Virus record (IMG/VR): IMGVR_UViG_3300047469_000109
Coordinates: 1-50,134 of that record
DNA length: 50,134 bases
Strand: one strand, 5' to 3'
From: a virus
How positions within the stretch are numbered: position 1 is the first letter of the stretch; the number at the start of each line of letters is the position of its first letter. The notes under the pieces were generated by a model, which searched no databases, was not told the origin of the DNA, and worked only from the letters and a program-made list of their open reading frames with translations. A program made the position numbers and the translations under genes. This document shows positions 1 to 8,370 of this stretch, in pieces.

Positions 1-127
1 TGTCGCGTGTAATTGGGCTTTCCGCCTGCGAATTCGGTCCAATGGCTATTGCCTTCTTCACCTGAGTAGTGCTGCCCATCGCGCCGCGACCGATGGCGAT
101 AACGCTTCCCGTCGATCCGACGTCGTA
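1..127. repeat. Exact 127-bp direct repeat, left copy
   Basis: Bases 1-127 are identical to 48715-48841; the match ends at base 128 (G against A). The length equals a common assembler k-mer, and the copy sits exactly at the sequence end, so it most likely marks where a circular genome closes. Confidence 0.9.
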
Positions 128-286
128 GGAATCCGGCAGTGTCGCCAGCGCATTCTCGCCGACAGCAATTTTGCCACCCACTGTCAGCGCGCGGCCTTGA
201 GCAAACGCCGCTGCATCAGCTTTTCCGCTGAACGCTGAGTTAAGCTGCGAGGCCGTTAAAATTTGGCCGCTTTGAAAATTCGACAT
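1..286 (-). CDS. Tail fibre, native N-terminal part (cut by the left edge)
   Basis: An open frame starts at ATG 286 (MSNFQSGQILTASQLNSAF) and runs off the left edge without a stop. It lies 25 nt behind the baseplate wedge gene, the usual place for a receptor-binding fibre. After about 40 unique residues it becomes homologous to the large fibre near 48.8 kb (GGKIAVGENALA motif). From residue 54 on it is identical to it at DNA level and in the same frame. Joining base 1 to base 48714 gives a continuous 568-residue fibre ending in a self-processing S74-type chaperone domain. I infer that this is the phage's own fibre and that the break comes from assembly at the repeat. Its role would be host attachment at the baseplate periphery. 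Confidence 0.85.
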   Translation of the reverse strand, partial: MSNFQSGQILTASQLNSAFSGKADAAAFAQGRALTVGGKIAVGENALATLPDSYDVGSTGSVIAIGRGAMGSTTQVKKAIAIGPNSQAESPITRD

Positions 287-311
287 TCATGTGTACCCAT
301 CGAAAAATCTA

Positions 312-1043
312 CTAGAACAGGCTAGAGCCGTCTAGTGAGAATGTGGAATCGAGATAAGCCGACGATGAGCCGGGACCGTTTGAAATGGCAACCCATGCAA
401 TCGTCGCGGCGGGCAGCACTGAGGCGATGGCGGCATAGATCGCCGCGTCGGTGACGCCGGTCGTCATGCTGCCGATACTTGCGTACTCAGCGCGCGATGG
501 CGTCGCGTAGCCGCCCGGCGATGTGCCATAACCCTGAACGAGCGGGAGGCCGGAACCGGCCGGGCGATAGGCTTTGACGAATGCTTGATAGGTCAGCAGC
601 AGCGAGCCGTATGCGCCCGCGACGCCATAACCAACGCCTCCCGAGCGGTATGCGCCCGTATCCTGCGGTCGAGTCGGCTCGATGATGACTGGCGCGCGCC
701 CGGTGAGGTCCGTCAGAATCTTTGTCACCGCCGCGCGCGTGCCGCGCTCTCGGATGATGTTGATTTTGATGCGCGTGCGATATGCCGCGTCCGTCTCGTT
801 TTGCAGCCGGAGCAGCCCGGAAGGGCCGAAGTAATCCGCCGCCGCGATGTCGAGCCAACCATCGGTCGATGTTTGCAGCCGGGTTTGCGCGAGAAGGTAT
901 TGATACGCCGCGTAGACGGTTACGAACGCCGATGCGATGCCACCGATCAGCGCGTCGAGAATGGGCGAATCGGAGCCGAACCAGCCGTTCGGCATACGCG
1001 CTTTGATGCGCGCGAAGAAATCAGCCTGATCACCTGTAGCCAT
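312..1043 (-). CDS. Baseplate wedge / tail protein (Mu gp48-like position)
   Basis: A 243-residue protein between the baseplate J-like protein and the fibre, the slot held by Mu gp48 or P2 gpI. It would join the baseplate wedge to the fibre. The N-terminal half (residues about 1-130, with GWLDIAAADYFG and RTRIKINIIRERGTR) looks like a wedge protein. The C-terminal half is rich in Gly, Ser and Tyr and ends STFSLDGSSLF, as in proteins touching fibres. ATG 1043 overlaps the previous stop as TGATG, which indicates translational coupling. A TTG one codon upstream is possible but less likely. The family is assigned mainly by position. Confidence 0.75.
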   Translation of the reverse strand: MATGDQADFFARIKARMPNGWFGSDSPILDALIGGIASAFVTVYAAYQYLLAQTRLQTSTDGWLDIAAADYFGPSGLLRLQNETDAAYRTRIKINIIRERGTRAAVTKILTDLTGRAPVIIEPTRPQDTGAYRSGGVGYGVAGAYGSLLLTYQAFVKAYRPAGSGLPLVQGYGTSPGGYATPSRAEYASIGSMTTGVTDAAIYAAIASVLPAATIAWVAISNGPGSSSAYLDSTFSLDGSSLF

Positions 1044-2194
1044 CAAGACACCGAGATTGACGAGGATTTGATGACCTGCTGACTCGTCGCCGCGAGGTCA
1101 ACCGTCGCGCCGTTGATCGTCAGGGTGAGCACGCTCAACACGTCGCTCGATGCGTCGATTGCGATCTGACCGAGTTTGAAGTACGGCAGCTTTGCGCCGA
1201 GCGGAAGCGTGTTGATGTAGGCCGAAATCGCAGACTGCACGAGCGCGCACGTCGTCGAGTGATTGACGCCTGTCGAGGTCGTTTGCAGCGTCATCACGAC
1301 CGTCGCATTGACTACCGTCGGCGCGAACACGCCGAACGTCGAGGTGAACGGCCGCACGGCATCGACAGCGTTATAAACGGTCGATAGCACAGGCGAACTC
1401 GGCGAGCCGGTTCCGTCATCGACGACAACAGCGAAATATCCCATCTGCGTTGCGCCGCCGAGCGTCTGGTTCTCGATGATCGTGTAGGTGTAGTTCGCGC
1501 CGAGCGCCGTAATCGCCGCGCCGATTGCCGCCTTCGTCGCCCGTGCGAGTGACGCGAGATAGCCGACGAAGCGCGTGCGTGCGGCGGCGTCCGTTTCCGC
1601 GTCGACGCCGTTCGTGAAGGGCAGAGCGTTCGTCACCGTGTCGACAAACGGAATCGACTGGTAAAGCGCGGTGATCGTGTTCGCGCTCACGTTGCCCGAC
1701 GAATCAGGCAGGCTCAGCGAGTTCGAGCCGGGCGTGATGCTGACGACCGCGCATGTCACCGAGGCTTGACCTGCCGCAATGACGAAGCCGCCGAGCGTCG
1801 CGCTATAGGCCGCATTCGTCGTGTCAGCGACGACTTGATATTGCTGCGTGCCGTCGCCAGTCTGAACGATGGAGCCGACCGGAACGACCGCCTGCTGCGT
1901 CGTCGTGAAGCGCGAGAACGTGACCGAGCCGCTTGCCGCTGTCGGGGCGAGGCGAGTGAAGCCGAACTGCGCGAGCCAGGTGTCGAGGTCCGCGCCGTTC
2001 GACGTCGCCGCGCGCGTCAGGGCGATAGCGGCGAGAATGAGACCTTGGAGCCAGAGCGCAACCCATGCCGTTCCCTCGCCGATGGCGCGAAGCACCGAGC
2101 CGATGACGAAGTTCACGAGAGAGGATGCCGCGCCCTGCACCGTCGTCGCAAACCCGGTTAGGAGTTGCGTGAAGGATTGGGTATTGACGCTCAT
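1043..2194 (-). CDS. Baseplate J-like protein (Mu gp47-like)
   Basis: A 383-residue wedge protein of the contractile-tail baseplate. The Mu gp47/P2 gpJ pattern is visible: a hydrophobic N-terminus (about residues 25-65, LQGLILAAIALTRAATSNGADLDTWLAQFG), a beta-rich centre, and the conserved GVDAETDAAARTRF block near residue 195, followed by a C-terminal region with ALVQSAISAYIN. The start overlaps the upstream stop (ATGA), so it is coupled to the gp46-like gene. Size and order (45, 46, 47, 48) match the Mu baseplate module. Confidence 0.88.
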   Translation of the reverse strand: MSVNTQSFTQLLTGFATTVQGAASSLVNFVIGSVLRAIGEGTAWVALWLQGLILAAIALTRAATSNGADLDTWLAQFGFTRLAPTAASGSVTFSRFTTTQQAVVPVGSIVQTGDGTQQYQVVADTTNAAYSATLGGFVIAAGQASVTCAVVSITPGSNSLSLPDSSGNVSANTITALYQSIPFVDTVTNALPFTNGVDAETDAAARTRFVGYLASLARATKAAIGAAITALGANYTYTIIENQTLGGATQMGYFAVVVDDGTGSPSSPVLSTVYNAVDAVRPFTSTFGVFAPTVVNATVVMTLQTTSTGVNHSTTCALVQSAISAYINTLPLGAKLPYFKLGQIAIDASSDVLSVLTLTINGATVDLAATSQQVIKSSSISVS

Positions 2195-2589
2195 CGGTTG
2201 ATGTCGAAAGAGAGGGTTTCAGTCGTGCCGGTGATGAGGTCGGCGTATTGGATGTCGATCGTTGCGCCGTCGTTGAACGGCGTGACGTCGATTTGCGGCG
2301 AGGGCGTGCGCGCGACGCTCGGGAACGACACGACAACGCTTCGAATCAGCGCGCGCAGCTCCGCGACATTGAGCGTCGAGCCGACGCGCCGAGGCAGGCC
2401 CGCACCGAAGTCGGGATGATCCGAATAGTCGGCGGTTGCGAGCGGATTGCCGGCGCGGTCGGAGAGTGCGGGATTGGTGAGCAGCGCGCGAAGAATCTGC
2501 TGTTGCGTCGTGTCGCTCTCGCCCGCGAGCAATAGATCGCCCGAGGCAGAAACGTTTAGGTCATTGCCCCAGAAGTGGTACGCGTCCAT
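2191..2589 (-). CDS. Baseplate wedge protein (Mu gp46 / gp25-like)
   Basis: A 132-residue protein with the gp46/gp25 layout: a short N-terminal segment, then QQQILRALLTNPALSDRAG and DHPDFGAGLPRRVG, where such proteins carry a conserved G-G-L-region, and a beta-strand end with ADLITGTTETLSF. These proteins form the wedge around the central hub and start sheath polymerisation. The gene is overlapped by the gp47-like start and follows the spike gene by 4 nt. Confidence 0.85.
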   Translation of the reverse strand: MDAYHFWGNDLNVSASGDLLLAGESDTTQQQILRALLTNPALSDRAGNPLATADYSDHPDFGAGLPRRVGSTLNVAELRALIRSVVVSFPSVARTPSPQIDVTPFNDGATIDIQYADLITGTTETLSFDINR

Positions 2590-2593
2590 GCGG

Positions 2594-3223
2594 TTACTCC
2601 TGCTGAGTTGGCGCGTTCGACGTGACCGTAGAACTGCCGCCTTGAACGTTCAGAATCTGGTGCGTGTGCGAGTTGTAGATCGAGCGCATTTGCGACATCG
2701 TGTGCGAGTTGGTCGCGGTGTTGTCCTGAATGTCGGCTTTGCTCGTGACGTTCTGATTGACGTTCAGCGTGTTATCCATCTGCACCGGGCCGACGAAATG
2801 GTGCTGCGTCGCCGTGTAAGTGATGCTCGACGTCGCTGCAACTGTGATCGTGCCGTCGCCGTTGAACTTCAGCGCACTGCCCGACTGGTGGACGATGTAC
2901 GTGTCGCCGCTCGGCACCGCGGGCGGCATGTTGACGTTCGAAAAGAAGCGCCCGACGATGCGCGGCGCGTTCGGCGAGCCGTTATCGAACGCGATTTGCA
3001 CCATGTCGCCGAGATTCGGCCCGCACACGATGCCGAAGCCGTTGCCGACGCCGGCCGCGCCGAGCGGAATCCAGCCGGCAACCTCGACGCCTTCCGGCTG
3101 AATCGCGACCTTGACGGCGTGCTTTTTCGGGTCATACGACGTGATGATGCCGGTGCGTGGCGTCGTCAGGTCGAGCATCGCGAGCGCCGCGCGCTGACTC
3201 ATTGCGTTAGCGAGACGGCTCAA
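2594..3223 (-). CDS. Baseplate central spike (Mu gp45 / gpV-like)
   Basis: A 209-residue spike protein that sits under the hub and pierces the outer membrane. An OB-like domain (PRTGIITSYDPKKHAVKVAI, then GVGNGFGIVCGPNLGDMVQIAFDNG) is followed by a beta-helix stretch and, near the end, YNSHTHQI. The HxH pair is the metal-binding motif at the tip of gpV/gp45 spikes. The start is TTG 3223, overlapping the hub stop (TTGA); ATG 3202 is an alternative. The 3220-4350 hub lies directly upstream. Confidence 0.88.
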   Translation of the reverse strand: MSRLANAMSQRAALAMLDLTTPRTGIITSYDPKKHAVKVAIQPEGVEVAGWIPLGAAGVGNGFGIVCGPNLGDMVQIAFDNGSPNAPRIVGRFFSNVNMPPAVPSGDTYIVHQSGSALKFNGDGTITVAATSSITYTATQHHFVGPVQMDNTLNVNQNVTSKADIQDNTATNSHTMSQMRSIYNSHTHQILNVQGGSSTVTSNAPTQQE

Positions 3224-4350
3224 TTCGCCTCCTGCGTGTCGGGTGAATGGTTCTTGGCGCTGACGTGCAGCGTGTAGCCGTTCTCGAAGTCGAGCGCGCG
3301 CCGCAGCGAGTCGGGGTAGTAGGTTTGATCGAACGCGGTACCGGTGCCGCTCAACGCGATCAGGCTCGATACCGTGAGCGCGTCATTATCCTGCGCGGGA
3401 ATCGTGAACTCGCATTTCATCTCGTGCTGGATGATCTGTGCGTACTTGGCTTGCGCGAACTGCAAGACTTTCTCTTGTGTGAGGTTCGGCACGCTGTAGT
3501 AATACGTCTGCGATCCGCTGCCGATCTGCGATCCACCCGGCGTGATCGTCGTTTTCTTCGTCGGCGGATAGGTCGACGTAAAAACCTGTTGCGCGGCGTC
3601 ATTCCACGACCGCACGACGACAACGATGCCTTTCGAGACGGTCAGCGCGCGATCGAGTTTCAGCCCCTCGACATTGCTCGTCGGGTAGCCAGTCTCGGCA
3701 TCGGGCGGCGTCCACTCGACCTTGAAGGGCGTCACCGTCGACGGGTCGGCTTTCGGTTGAAAATTGAGCGTCTTGCCATCGACCCACACGTTGAACTGCT
3801 CGTGCCGCGCAAGCTCACAGAGCAAATCCCACTCGGTACGCGCTGCGGTCATCTTGTCGTGATCGATTTCGTAGAACTTGCCGGCGAGTGTCTTTGTCGC
3901 CTTCACGTTGGCAGTCATGCCGTGCCGCTGCGCGAGGATTTGCGCAATCTGCGACGACGTTTTGTTCTGCCATTTCTCGGTCGTTTTCGCGTCGATGAGA
4001 ACTCGCGTGAGGTCGCGACCGGAGATGTGGACGGTAGCAGATACCGGGTCATATTCGAGCGTGTCGACCTGGCCGTAAATCAGCGAGGTCAATTCCTGCG
4101 CCGTCCAATTCGTCGGGTCATCCGGGATGCCCGCGAAAATCTCGACGTAAATCTCGGTTTGAGTCGTCAGCCACTTCAAATCGCGGTCGGGCGGCAGTTT
4201 GCTCGCGGCGAACGTGATCGAAAAGGTGTCGGCGCTCGCGAAGTTGTTGTTGTCGACTTCGAACGCCGTCCATCCTTTGATTGCCGTTAGGGGTTGCCCC
4301 TTGCCTGCGAGTGTCACCGCGCCGCGTACCGCCTGCGCGGTGTTACGCAT
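3220..4350 (-). CDS. Baseplate hub (Mu gp44 / gpP-like)
   Basis: A 376-residue hub protein. It shows the gp44/gp27 features: an N-terminal field with GWTAFEVDNNNFASADTFS, a YGQVDTLEYDP strand and SGRDLTRVLIDAKTTE (the 'GRDL' motif of tail hub proteins). Next come a middle HTH-like SSQIAQILAQRHGM and a C-terminal barrel. It forms the cap of the tube to which the spike attaches. ATG 4350 lies inside the end of the preceding gene (8-nt overlap), consistent with co-translation. Confidence 0.88.
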   Translation of the reverse strand: MRNTAQAVRGAVTLAGKGQPLTAIKGWTAFEVDNNNFASADTFSITFAASKLPPDRDLKWLTTQTEIYVEIFAGIPDDPTNWTAQELTSLIYGQVDTLEYDPVSATVHISGRDLTRVLIDAKTTEKWQNKTSSQIAQILAQRHGMTANVKATKTLAGKFYEIDHDKMTAARTEWDLLCELARHEQFNVWVDGKTLNFQPKADPSTVTPFKVEWTPPDAETGYPTSNVEGLKLDRALTVSKGIVVVVRSWNDAAQQVFTSTYPPTKKTTITPGGSQIGSGSQTYYYSVPNLTQEKVLQFAQAKYAQIIQHEMKCEFTIPAQDNDALTVSSLIALSGTGTAFDQTYYPDSLRRALDFENGYTLHVSAKNHSPDTQEAN

Positions 4351-5296
4351 CTAGCACGCCTCCTGAATCGTCTGTGTAGGGCGGAATCGTGATTGTTTGA
4401 TTGCCGCTGATGTTCGTGTCGCTCCCGAGTTGCGGATTCGCCTTCTGCAATGCCGTCCAACCGCTGACCTTGCCGTAGAACTTCGACGCCAGATCGAACA
4501 GATTGCCGCCGCCGACCTGAACCGACTTCGTGCCGCTGTTGATCTGGCCGAGGTTCGACCCCATGCGACCGAGCACGCTGTTCAAATGCACGAGCGCCGC
4601 CTGATTCTGCATGGCGTTGATTTGCGTGCTCAGTTTCGCGACCTGGGTCGAGAGCGGGTTATTTGGCAGGATGCCGCCGAGCGTCGTCACGCTCATCAGC
4701 GTGTTTTCGGTCGACGAGATGAGCACTTGCACCTGTGAGCGCACGGCATTTAGAGGCTGCAAAACGCCGTTGATCGTGCTCTTCGCCGCCTGCGCGAACG
4801 ATGAAACGGAGCTGATCGCAGAGTTGAGCGTAGCCATCGGCGCAGCGAGCGACGGGAAATTCGACGACAAGGAATTCGCGGTCGAGAGGTCAGTGCTCAT
4901 CAACTCATCGACGCCCGGCACTGCGCCGCCGCCATCATCGTTCAGATAGTCTTGAACAACCGTGCAAGAGATGTGGTAGGGAATCTGATATTCCCGCTGA
5001 AATTCCGCCTCGAACTCGGTGATGACGACTTTGTAGATGAACTCCGACCACGACAGCGTGAGCGGTAAGCCGTCGTCGTGCATCGACTTCAGCGTGAGCG
5101 CGCGATCGAGCGCCGTCGAGCCGACGAACCAGCCCGACCAGTGAATAGGCGCGTGATCGGCGCCGAGCATGTCAACGACGCGCGCCCCGCCGACGAGCCG
5201 GTGAATGACTGCGCGATGCTCTGTGCGAACGGCGATGTGTTCGGGAATTTCATTTTCCCGGAATGTCACGTCGCCGAGGGTGAGAATGGTCGCCAT
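4343..5296 (-). CDS. Tail hub adaptor with C-terminal LysM-like domain
   Basis: A 317-residue protein between tape measure and hub, the place of Mu gp43 or PBSX XkdP. The start is ATG 5296, which overlaps the tape-measure stop as TGATG; the much longer open frame upstream lies inside the tape-measure gene and is not used. The N-terminal 120 residues (MATILTLGDVTFRENEIPEH...) resemble tail-tube-like adaptor domains. The centre is helical and low in complexity. The last 55 residues (NLFDLASKFYGKVSGWTAL...NPQL...ITIP) have the LysM pattern. I infer that it links the tube to the hub. Confidence 0.75.
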   Translation of the reverse strand: MATILTLGDVTFRENEIPEHIAVRTEHRAVIHRLVGGARVVDMLGADHAPIHWSGWFVGSTALDRALTLKSMHDDGLPLTLSWSEFIYKVVITEFEAEFQREYQIPYHISCTVVQDYLNDDGGGAVPGVDELMSTDLSTANSLSSNFPSLAAPMATLNSAISSVSSFAQAAKSTINGVLQPLNAVRSQVQVLISSTENTLMSVTTLGGILPNNPLSTQVAKLSTQINAMQNQAALVHLNSVLGRMGSNLGQINSGTKSVQVGGGNLFDLASKFYGKVSGWTALQKANPQLGSDTNISGNQTITIPPYTDDSGGVLDA

Positions 5297-7041
5297 CAGT
5301 AAGCCATCCCTGCGGGCGCCTGACCCATTGAGAAATCGAACGTGTTCGAACTCGCCAGATTGCCAGCGCCCTTTGCGAGATGCTTGTCGAGCACCGAGCC
5401 GACCTTTTTTCCATCGAGATACACGTTGCCTGATTTGCCGGCCGCACCTGATTGCGCCGCGGTTTTCACGTTCGGCGATACACCATGCAATGCGGCGTAA
5501 TAGCTTTGGTCCGCCTGCGTTGCGCCATTTACTCCGGGCTTTGGCGGTTCGTTGACTGCGCCATCTCCGCCGAGCCAGGTCGGGCGATGCTTCCACATGT
5601 CTTTGATGCCATCCCAAAGCCCGACGAGTAGGCCGGTGACGATAGGGATTGCGGCAGTCAGGCCGCCTATGACCCAAGCCAGACCGCCGCTGATGCCGAG
5701 CGCGCCCGCGAGCGTCGTTACTACGCCGATAACCAGCGCGATAGCGCCGCCGATCACCAGGAACACAGCGAACAGTGCCATCGATACCGCAATGATTTTG
5801 ACGAGGCGGGGGTGCTCTTTCGCGAAGCCCGCAACCGACTCCATGATGTCCGTCAGCTTCGACAGCCCCTTGATCGCCATCGGCAGGACTGCGACGCCGA
5901 TGCGCAGCATCAGGTCATGCCACTTTGCACTGAGAACCGCGAACTGCTGATCGAGCGGACCTCCCTTGTCTTTCAGCGATTGATCGAGGCCATGCTGACC
6001 CGCGACAGACTTGCCGGAGGCGTCCATCTGCTCGCCCTGCGACAAGGTGCGCTGGATGAGCTGCATGCCCGTCGCACTACCCATCTTGTAGTTGACCGAT
6101 TGACGATCGGCGTCATTCTTCGCGCCAGCCGCCTTATAGAAGTCAGGCATGTGCTTCCGCAGCCACAAGTCGTAGTCTGTGATAAGCGTCTGCGAATCGA
6201 TGACCTTGCCTTGCTTGTCGAACACGCCCCATTGCTTCAGCGCGTCGAACGTCTTACTGCCAGCGCCGCCCATGCCGACGTGAGCGACAAGACGGTTCAT
6301 CAGCGTGCGGTGAGCCGTGCCGAACTTCGAACCCATTTCCTGCATGAGCGGTTCGCTTCGGGCGATGGCGTCTTGCGACATGTTCATCATGTGACTGCCA
6401 TCCGTACCGAGAATCGAGCGGATGGTCGACGGCTTGAGCGTATTGTTGCCCGAGGCCATCAGGCGGAAATAGAAATCCGCCATTTGCTGTGTATCGACGC
6501 CGTGATTGAAGCCGCCGCCGAGTTCGAGAATCTTCGCGAAGTCGGCTTTTTCTGCGTCCGACATTTCTTTGCCGCTGTTTTTCGCGATCGCTTCGATTTT
6601 GGCGAGGATCGGCGCGAGCTTCAGCGTGTGCTCAACATCATCGCGGCCGGCGTCGCGAGTCAGCGCGAACGCTTCGCCGGCGACGTGCAGCTTTTCATTG
6701 ACCGACAGATTGCGAATCGACTTGTCGTTATTCGCCCAATCGGTAATGCCTTTCAACTGCGCGAGTTTCGCGCCGTTGTTCAGAATATCGTTTTGAAGTT
6801 TGGCGAACTTGTTCGCCTCTTCGAGCGGGCTTTTGAATGCGAGCGCGAGACCCACGCCCAATCCGGTTGTTAGTGCGCCACCGAACATCATTCGCGTGCT
6901 CACGCTCATTCGCTGAATGGCTCGCCGCAAACGTTCGGCAGCATGCTCTGCGTGCCCGAACTGGTTTGCCATCTGCAATAGACCGTGCGATACTCCATTC
7001 AGCAGGGATACACGTACCCCAATGCGGAACGCTTCGAACAA
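5296..7041 (-). CDS. Tail tape measure protein
   Basis: A 581-residue tape measure, short for the class and implying a short tail. The N-terminal part is helical (ALQ-rich coils and the GGALTTGLGVGLALAFKSP hydrophobic turn). Near residues 390-470 there is a strongly hydrophobic stretch with several potential membrane helices (ALFAVFLVIGGAIALVIGVV and following). The start is TTG 7041, supported by a GGAGGG Shine-Dalgarno six bases before it on the minus strand. It sits between a gp10-like protein and the LysM adaptor, as expected for the tail module. Confidence 0.9.
   Translation of the reverse strand: MFEAFRIGVRVSLLNGVSHGLLQMANQFGHAEHAAERLRRAIQRMSVSTRMMFGGALTTGLGVGLALAFKSPLEEANKFAKLQNDILNNGAKLAQLKGITDWANNDKSIRNLSVNEKLHVAGEAFALTRDAGRDDVEHTLKLAPILAKIEAIAKNSGKEMSDAEKADFAKILELGGGFNHGVDTQQMADFYFRLMASGNNTLKPSTIRSILGTDGSHMMNMSQDAIARSEPLMQEMGSKFGTAHRTLMNRLVAHVGMGGAGSKTFDALKQWGVFDKQGKVIDSQTLITDYDLWLRKHMPDFYKAAGAKNDADRQSVNYKMGSATGMQLIQRTLSQGEQMDASGKSVAGQHGLDQSLKDKGGPLDQQFAVLSAKWHDLMLRIGVAVLPMAIKGLSKLTDIMESVAGFAKEHPRLVKIIAVSMALFAVFLVIGGAIALVIGVVTTLAGALGISGGLAWVIGGLTAAIPIVTGLLVGLWDGIKDMWKHRPTWLGGDGAVNEPPKPGVNGATQADQSYYAALHGVSPNVKTAAQSGAAGKSGNVYLDGKKVGSVLDKHLAKGAGNLASSNTFDFSMGQAPAGMAY
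6966..6994 (+). promoter_or_regulatory. Possible promoter for the rightward small membrane gene
   Basis: TTGCCA and GATACT, 17 bases apart on the plus strand, lie 74 bases before the ATG at 7068, inside the start of the tape-measure gene. The match is moderate and was found only because a lone plus-strand gene needs a promoter. Confidence 0.35.
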
Positions 7042-7067
7042 TTAACCCTCCATTCGGAGTTAAAACA

Positions 7068-7295
7068 ATGAAAAGTCGGCTAGGCTTTAGGCTCCACGAT
7101 TGGGCGGCGTCGAACTTCAGCGGCGTTCAGTACCCGCGCCAGCGCCGCGCGTTTGCAGTCGAGCGCGAAAGCGGATTTGACCGCTTCTTTCGCCTGTGGA
7201 TGCGCTCGCTTAAGGTGATCGTGCTGTCGATCGTCGGCGCCGTGTTCATCGGCTTCTTGTGCTGCGTCGTCGCGATGGTCTCCGCATCGGTTTAA
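7068..7295 (+). CDS. Small single-pass membrane protein on the opposite strand
   Basis: A 75-residue basic protein with a clear transmembrane helix near the C-terminus (VIVLSIVGAVFIGFLCCVVAM). A Shine-Dalgarno (CGGAGT) precedes ATG 7068. It is the only rightward gene among some 20 leftward late genes. Its ribosome-binding region is antisense to that of the tape measure, and its stop overlaps the converging gp10-like stop by 4 nt. The function is unknown; a cargo (moron) gene expressed from the prophage is an inference. It is too short and too basic at its N-terminus for a typical holin. Confidence 0.6.
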   Translation: MKSRLGFRLHDWAASNFSGVQYPRQRRAFAVERESGFDRFFRLWMRSLKVIVLSIVGAVFIGFLCCVVAMVSASV

Positions 7296-7795
7296 TCGCC
7301 GTCTCTAAGGCGCCTTCCTGTCATCTGCGTCGTCGACGCAGCGCCGCGCCCGAGAAATCCGCGCAGCAATACGTCATGCCAAAGCGCGCGCAACACTTCC
7401 TCGTTTTCCACAACCGCAGGCCCAAGGAAAGGGCGGGGCGGGATTTTGTTCGTTCCGAGTTCTTGATACACCGCAACATCGGACGTTGAGCCGATCACCG
7501 CCTCGAAACCGCGGACAGCATGCCCGATGGAGTCGCGCAGCTCGCCAGTGCGCATCAGCGGGTCGTTCTCTGTGAATCCCTTCGCTACGCGATCCTGCTT
7601 CGTGAAGTCGGCGAGTTCAGGCCACGCCGGAAAGTGCTCGACGCTCGGCTGATAGTGGCCGATTTTGGCGCGCGCGGTGTTTTGAATCAGCTCTGCGGCG
7701 GCTTCGAGTCCGCGCCCAAGATGCGAATGCACCGCGGGTATCATCGTCTGCGTAACGTGATTTTGAAACGCGCCGAGACTGGCAAACTCAAGCAT
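7292..7795 (-). CDS. HK97 gp10-like / virion morphogenesis tail protein
   Basis: A 167-residue protein with the gp10-like signature: MRTGELRDSIGHAV, a GSTSDVAVYQELGTNK block and PPRPFLGPAV. Proteins of this type complete the tail or connector. ATG 7795 overlaps the stop of the -1 frameshift product of the chaperone gene (TAATG). This shows that the frameshifted frame really is the upstream translated frame. Confidence 0.8.
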   Translation of the reverse strand: MLEFASLGAFQNHVTQTMIPAVHSHLGRGLEAAAELIQNTARAKIGHYQPSVEHFPAWPELADFTKQDRVAKGFTENDPLMRTGELRDSIGHAVRGFEAVIGSTSDVAVYQELGTNKIPPRPFLGPAVVENEEVLRALWHDVLLRGFLGRGAASTTQMTGRRLRDGD

Positions 7796-8354
7796 TATTT
7801 GCGCTCCTTGAATTCCATTCGGCTATAGTCGAATTCATTGCCCTCGAACTCCGAGAATATGATGCAAAATGCCGCTCGCGTCGCGTCGTCGAGTGAAAAC
7901 GCGACGTCGAACGGCACATTGTTTCGAACAAGCCAAAGCGACTCGCGAACCGCCACAGAGCGCGCTAGTTTTTTACTTCTTCCTTCTGCGCTTCCGGCGA
8001 CTCACCGCCGAAATGCTCCATGACGGCATTCATCACGGCGGTTACGCCTTCCTCGTCGAGACGTTGAATCGTTGCCTCGATTTCGCGTTCCGTGTTCGGG
8101 TAATTGACCGGCTTGCCGTCGATCGATGCGACGAAGGTGATCGGAATCACCATCGACACATAGACCTGATTTTTCGCCGCTTCGCCGAGAATCTTCACGA
8201 GCCGGAACTGAGACAGGACGCCCGGTTTCTTCAGCGTCACCGTCAGGCCGTTCGGCGTGTCGATCGTCACCGCTTCAGCGGCTTTCTTCACGAGTTCTTT
8301 CGAAGGCGTGTCGGCTACGGGCGCCGATTTCTTGCGGACGTTCACTGTCGTCAT
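7795..8354 (-). CDS. Tail assembly chaperone, long -1 frameshift product (G-GT type)
   Basis: The 129-residue chaperone ends with codons GTA AAA AAC then TAG, forming the slippery heptamer A-AAA-AAC (bases 7974-7968 read leftward). Slipping back one base continues an open frame of 57 codons, from LARSVAVRESLW to EFDYSRMEFKERK, with stop TAA at 7797-7795 exactly coupled to the next ATG. The extension contains WLVRNN, FDVAFSLDDATRAAF and EFDYSRMEF, typical of GT chaperones. The predicted fusion is 186 residues. The pair would load tail-tube subunits onto the tape measure. Confidence 0.85.
7965..8354 (-). CDS. Tail assembly chaperone, short product (Mu gp41 / G-like)
   Basis: A 129-residue protein starting MTTVNVRKKSAPV, with the compact core TIDTPNGLTVTLKKPGVLSQFRLVKILGE and a charged tail ending KEEVKN. 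It lies between tail tube and tape measure, where contractile and lambda-like phages keep the chaperone pair. The last codons form the frameshift site described for the long product. Confidence 0.88.
   Translation of the reverse strand: MTTVNVRKKSAPVADTPSKELVKKAAEAVTIDTPNGLTVTLKKPGVLSQFRLVKILGEAAKNQVYVSMVIPITFVASIDGKPVNYPNTEREIEATIQRLDEEGVTAVMNAVMEHFGGESPEAQKEEVKN
7968..7974 (-). promoter_or_regulatory. Programmed -1 frameshift slippery site
   Basis: Heptamer A-AAA-AAC in the correct phase, directly before the TAG stop of the short chaperone. A-AAA-AAC is a classical -1 slippery sequence. I did not identify a clear stimulatory hairpin downstream by eye. Confidence 0.85.
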
Positions 8355-8370
8355 TTATTGTTCCTTGTGC

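Noticed and set aside
5297-5677. Upstream extension of the LysM adaptor gene
   Set aside because: It lies within the tape-measure coding frame; MATILTLGD at 5296 is coupled to the tape-measure stop.
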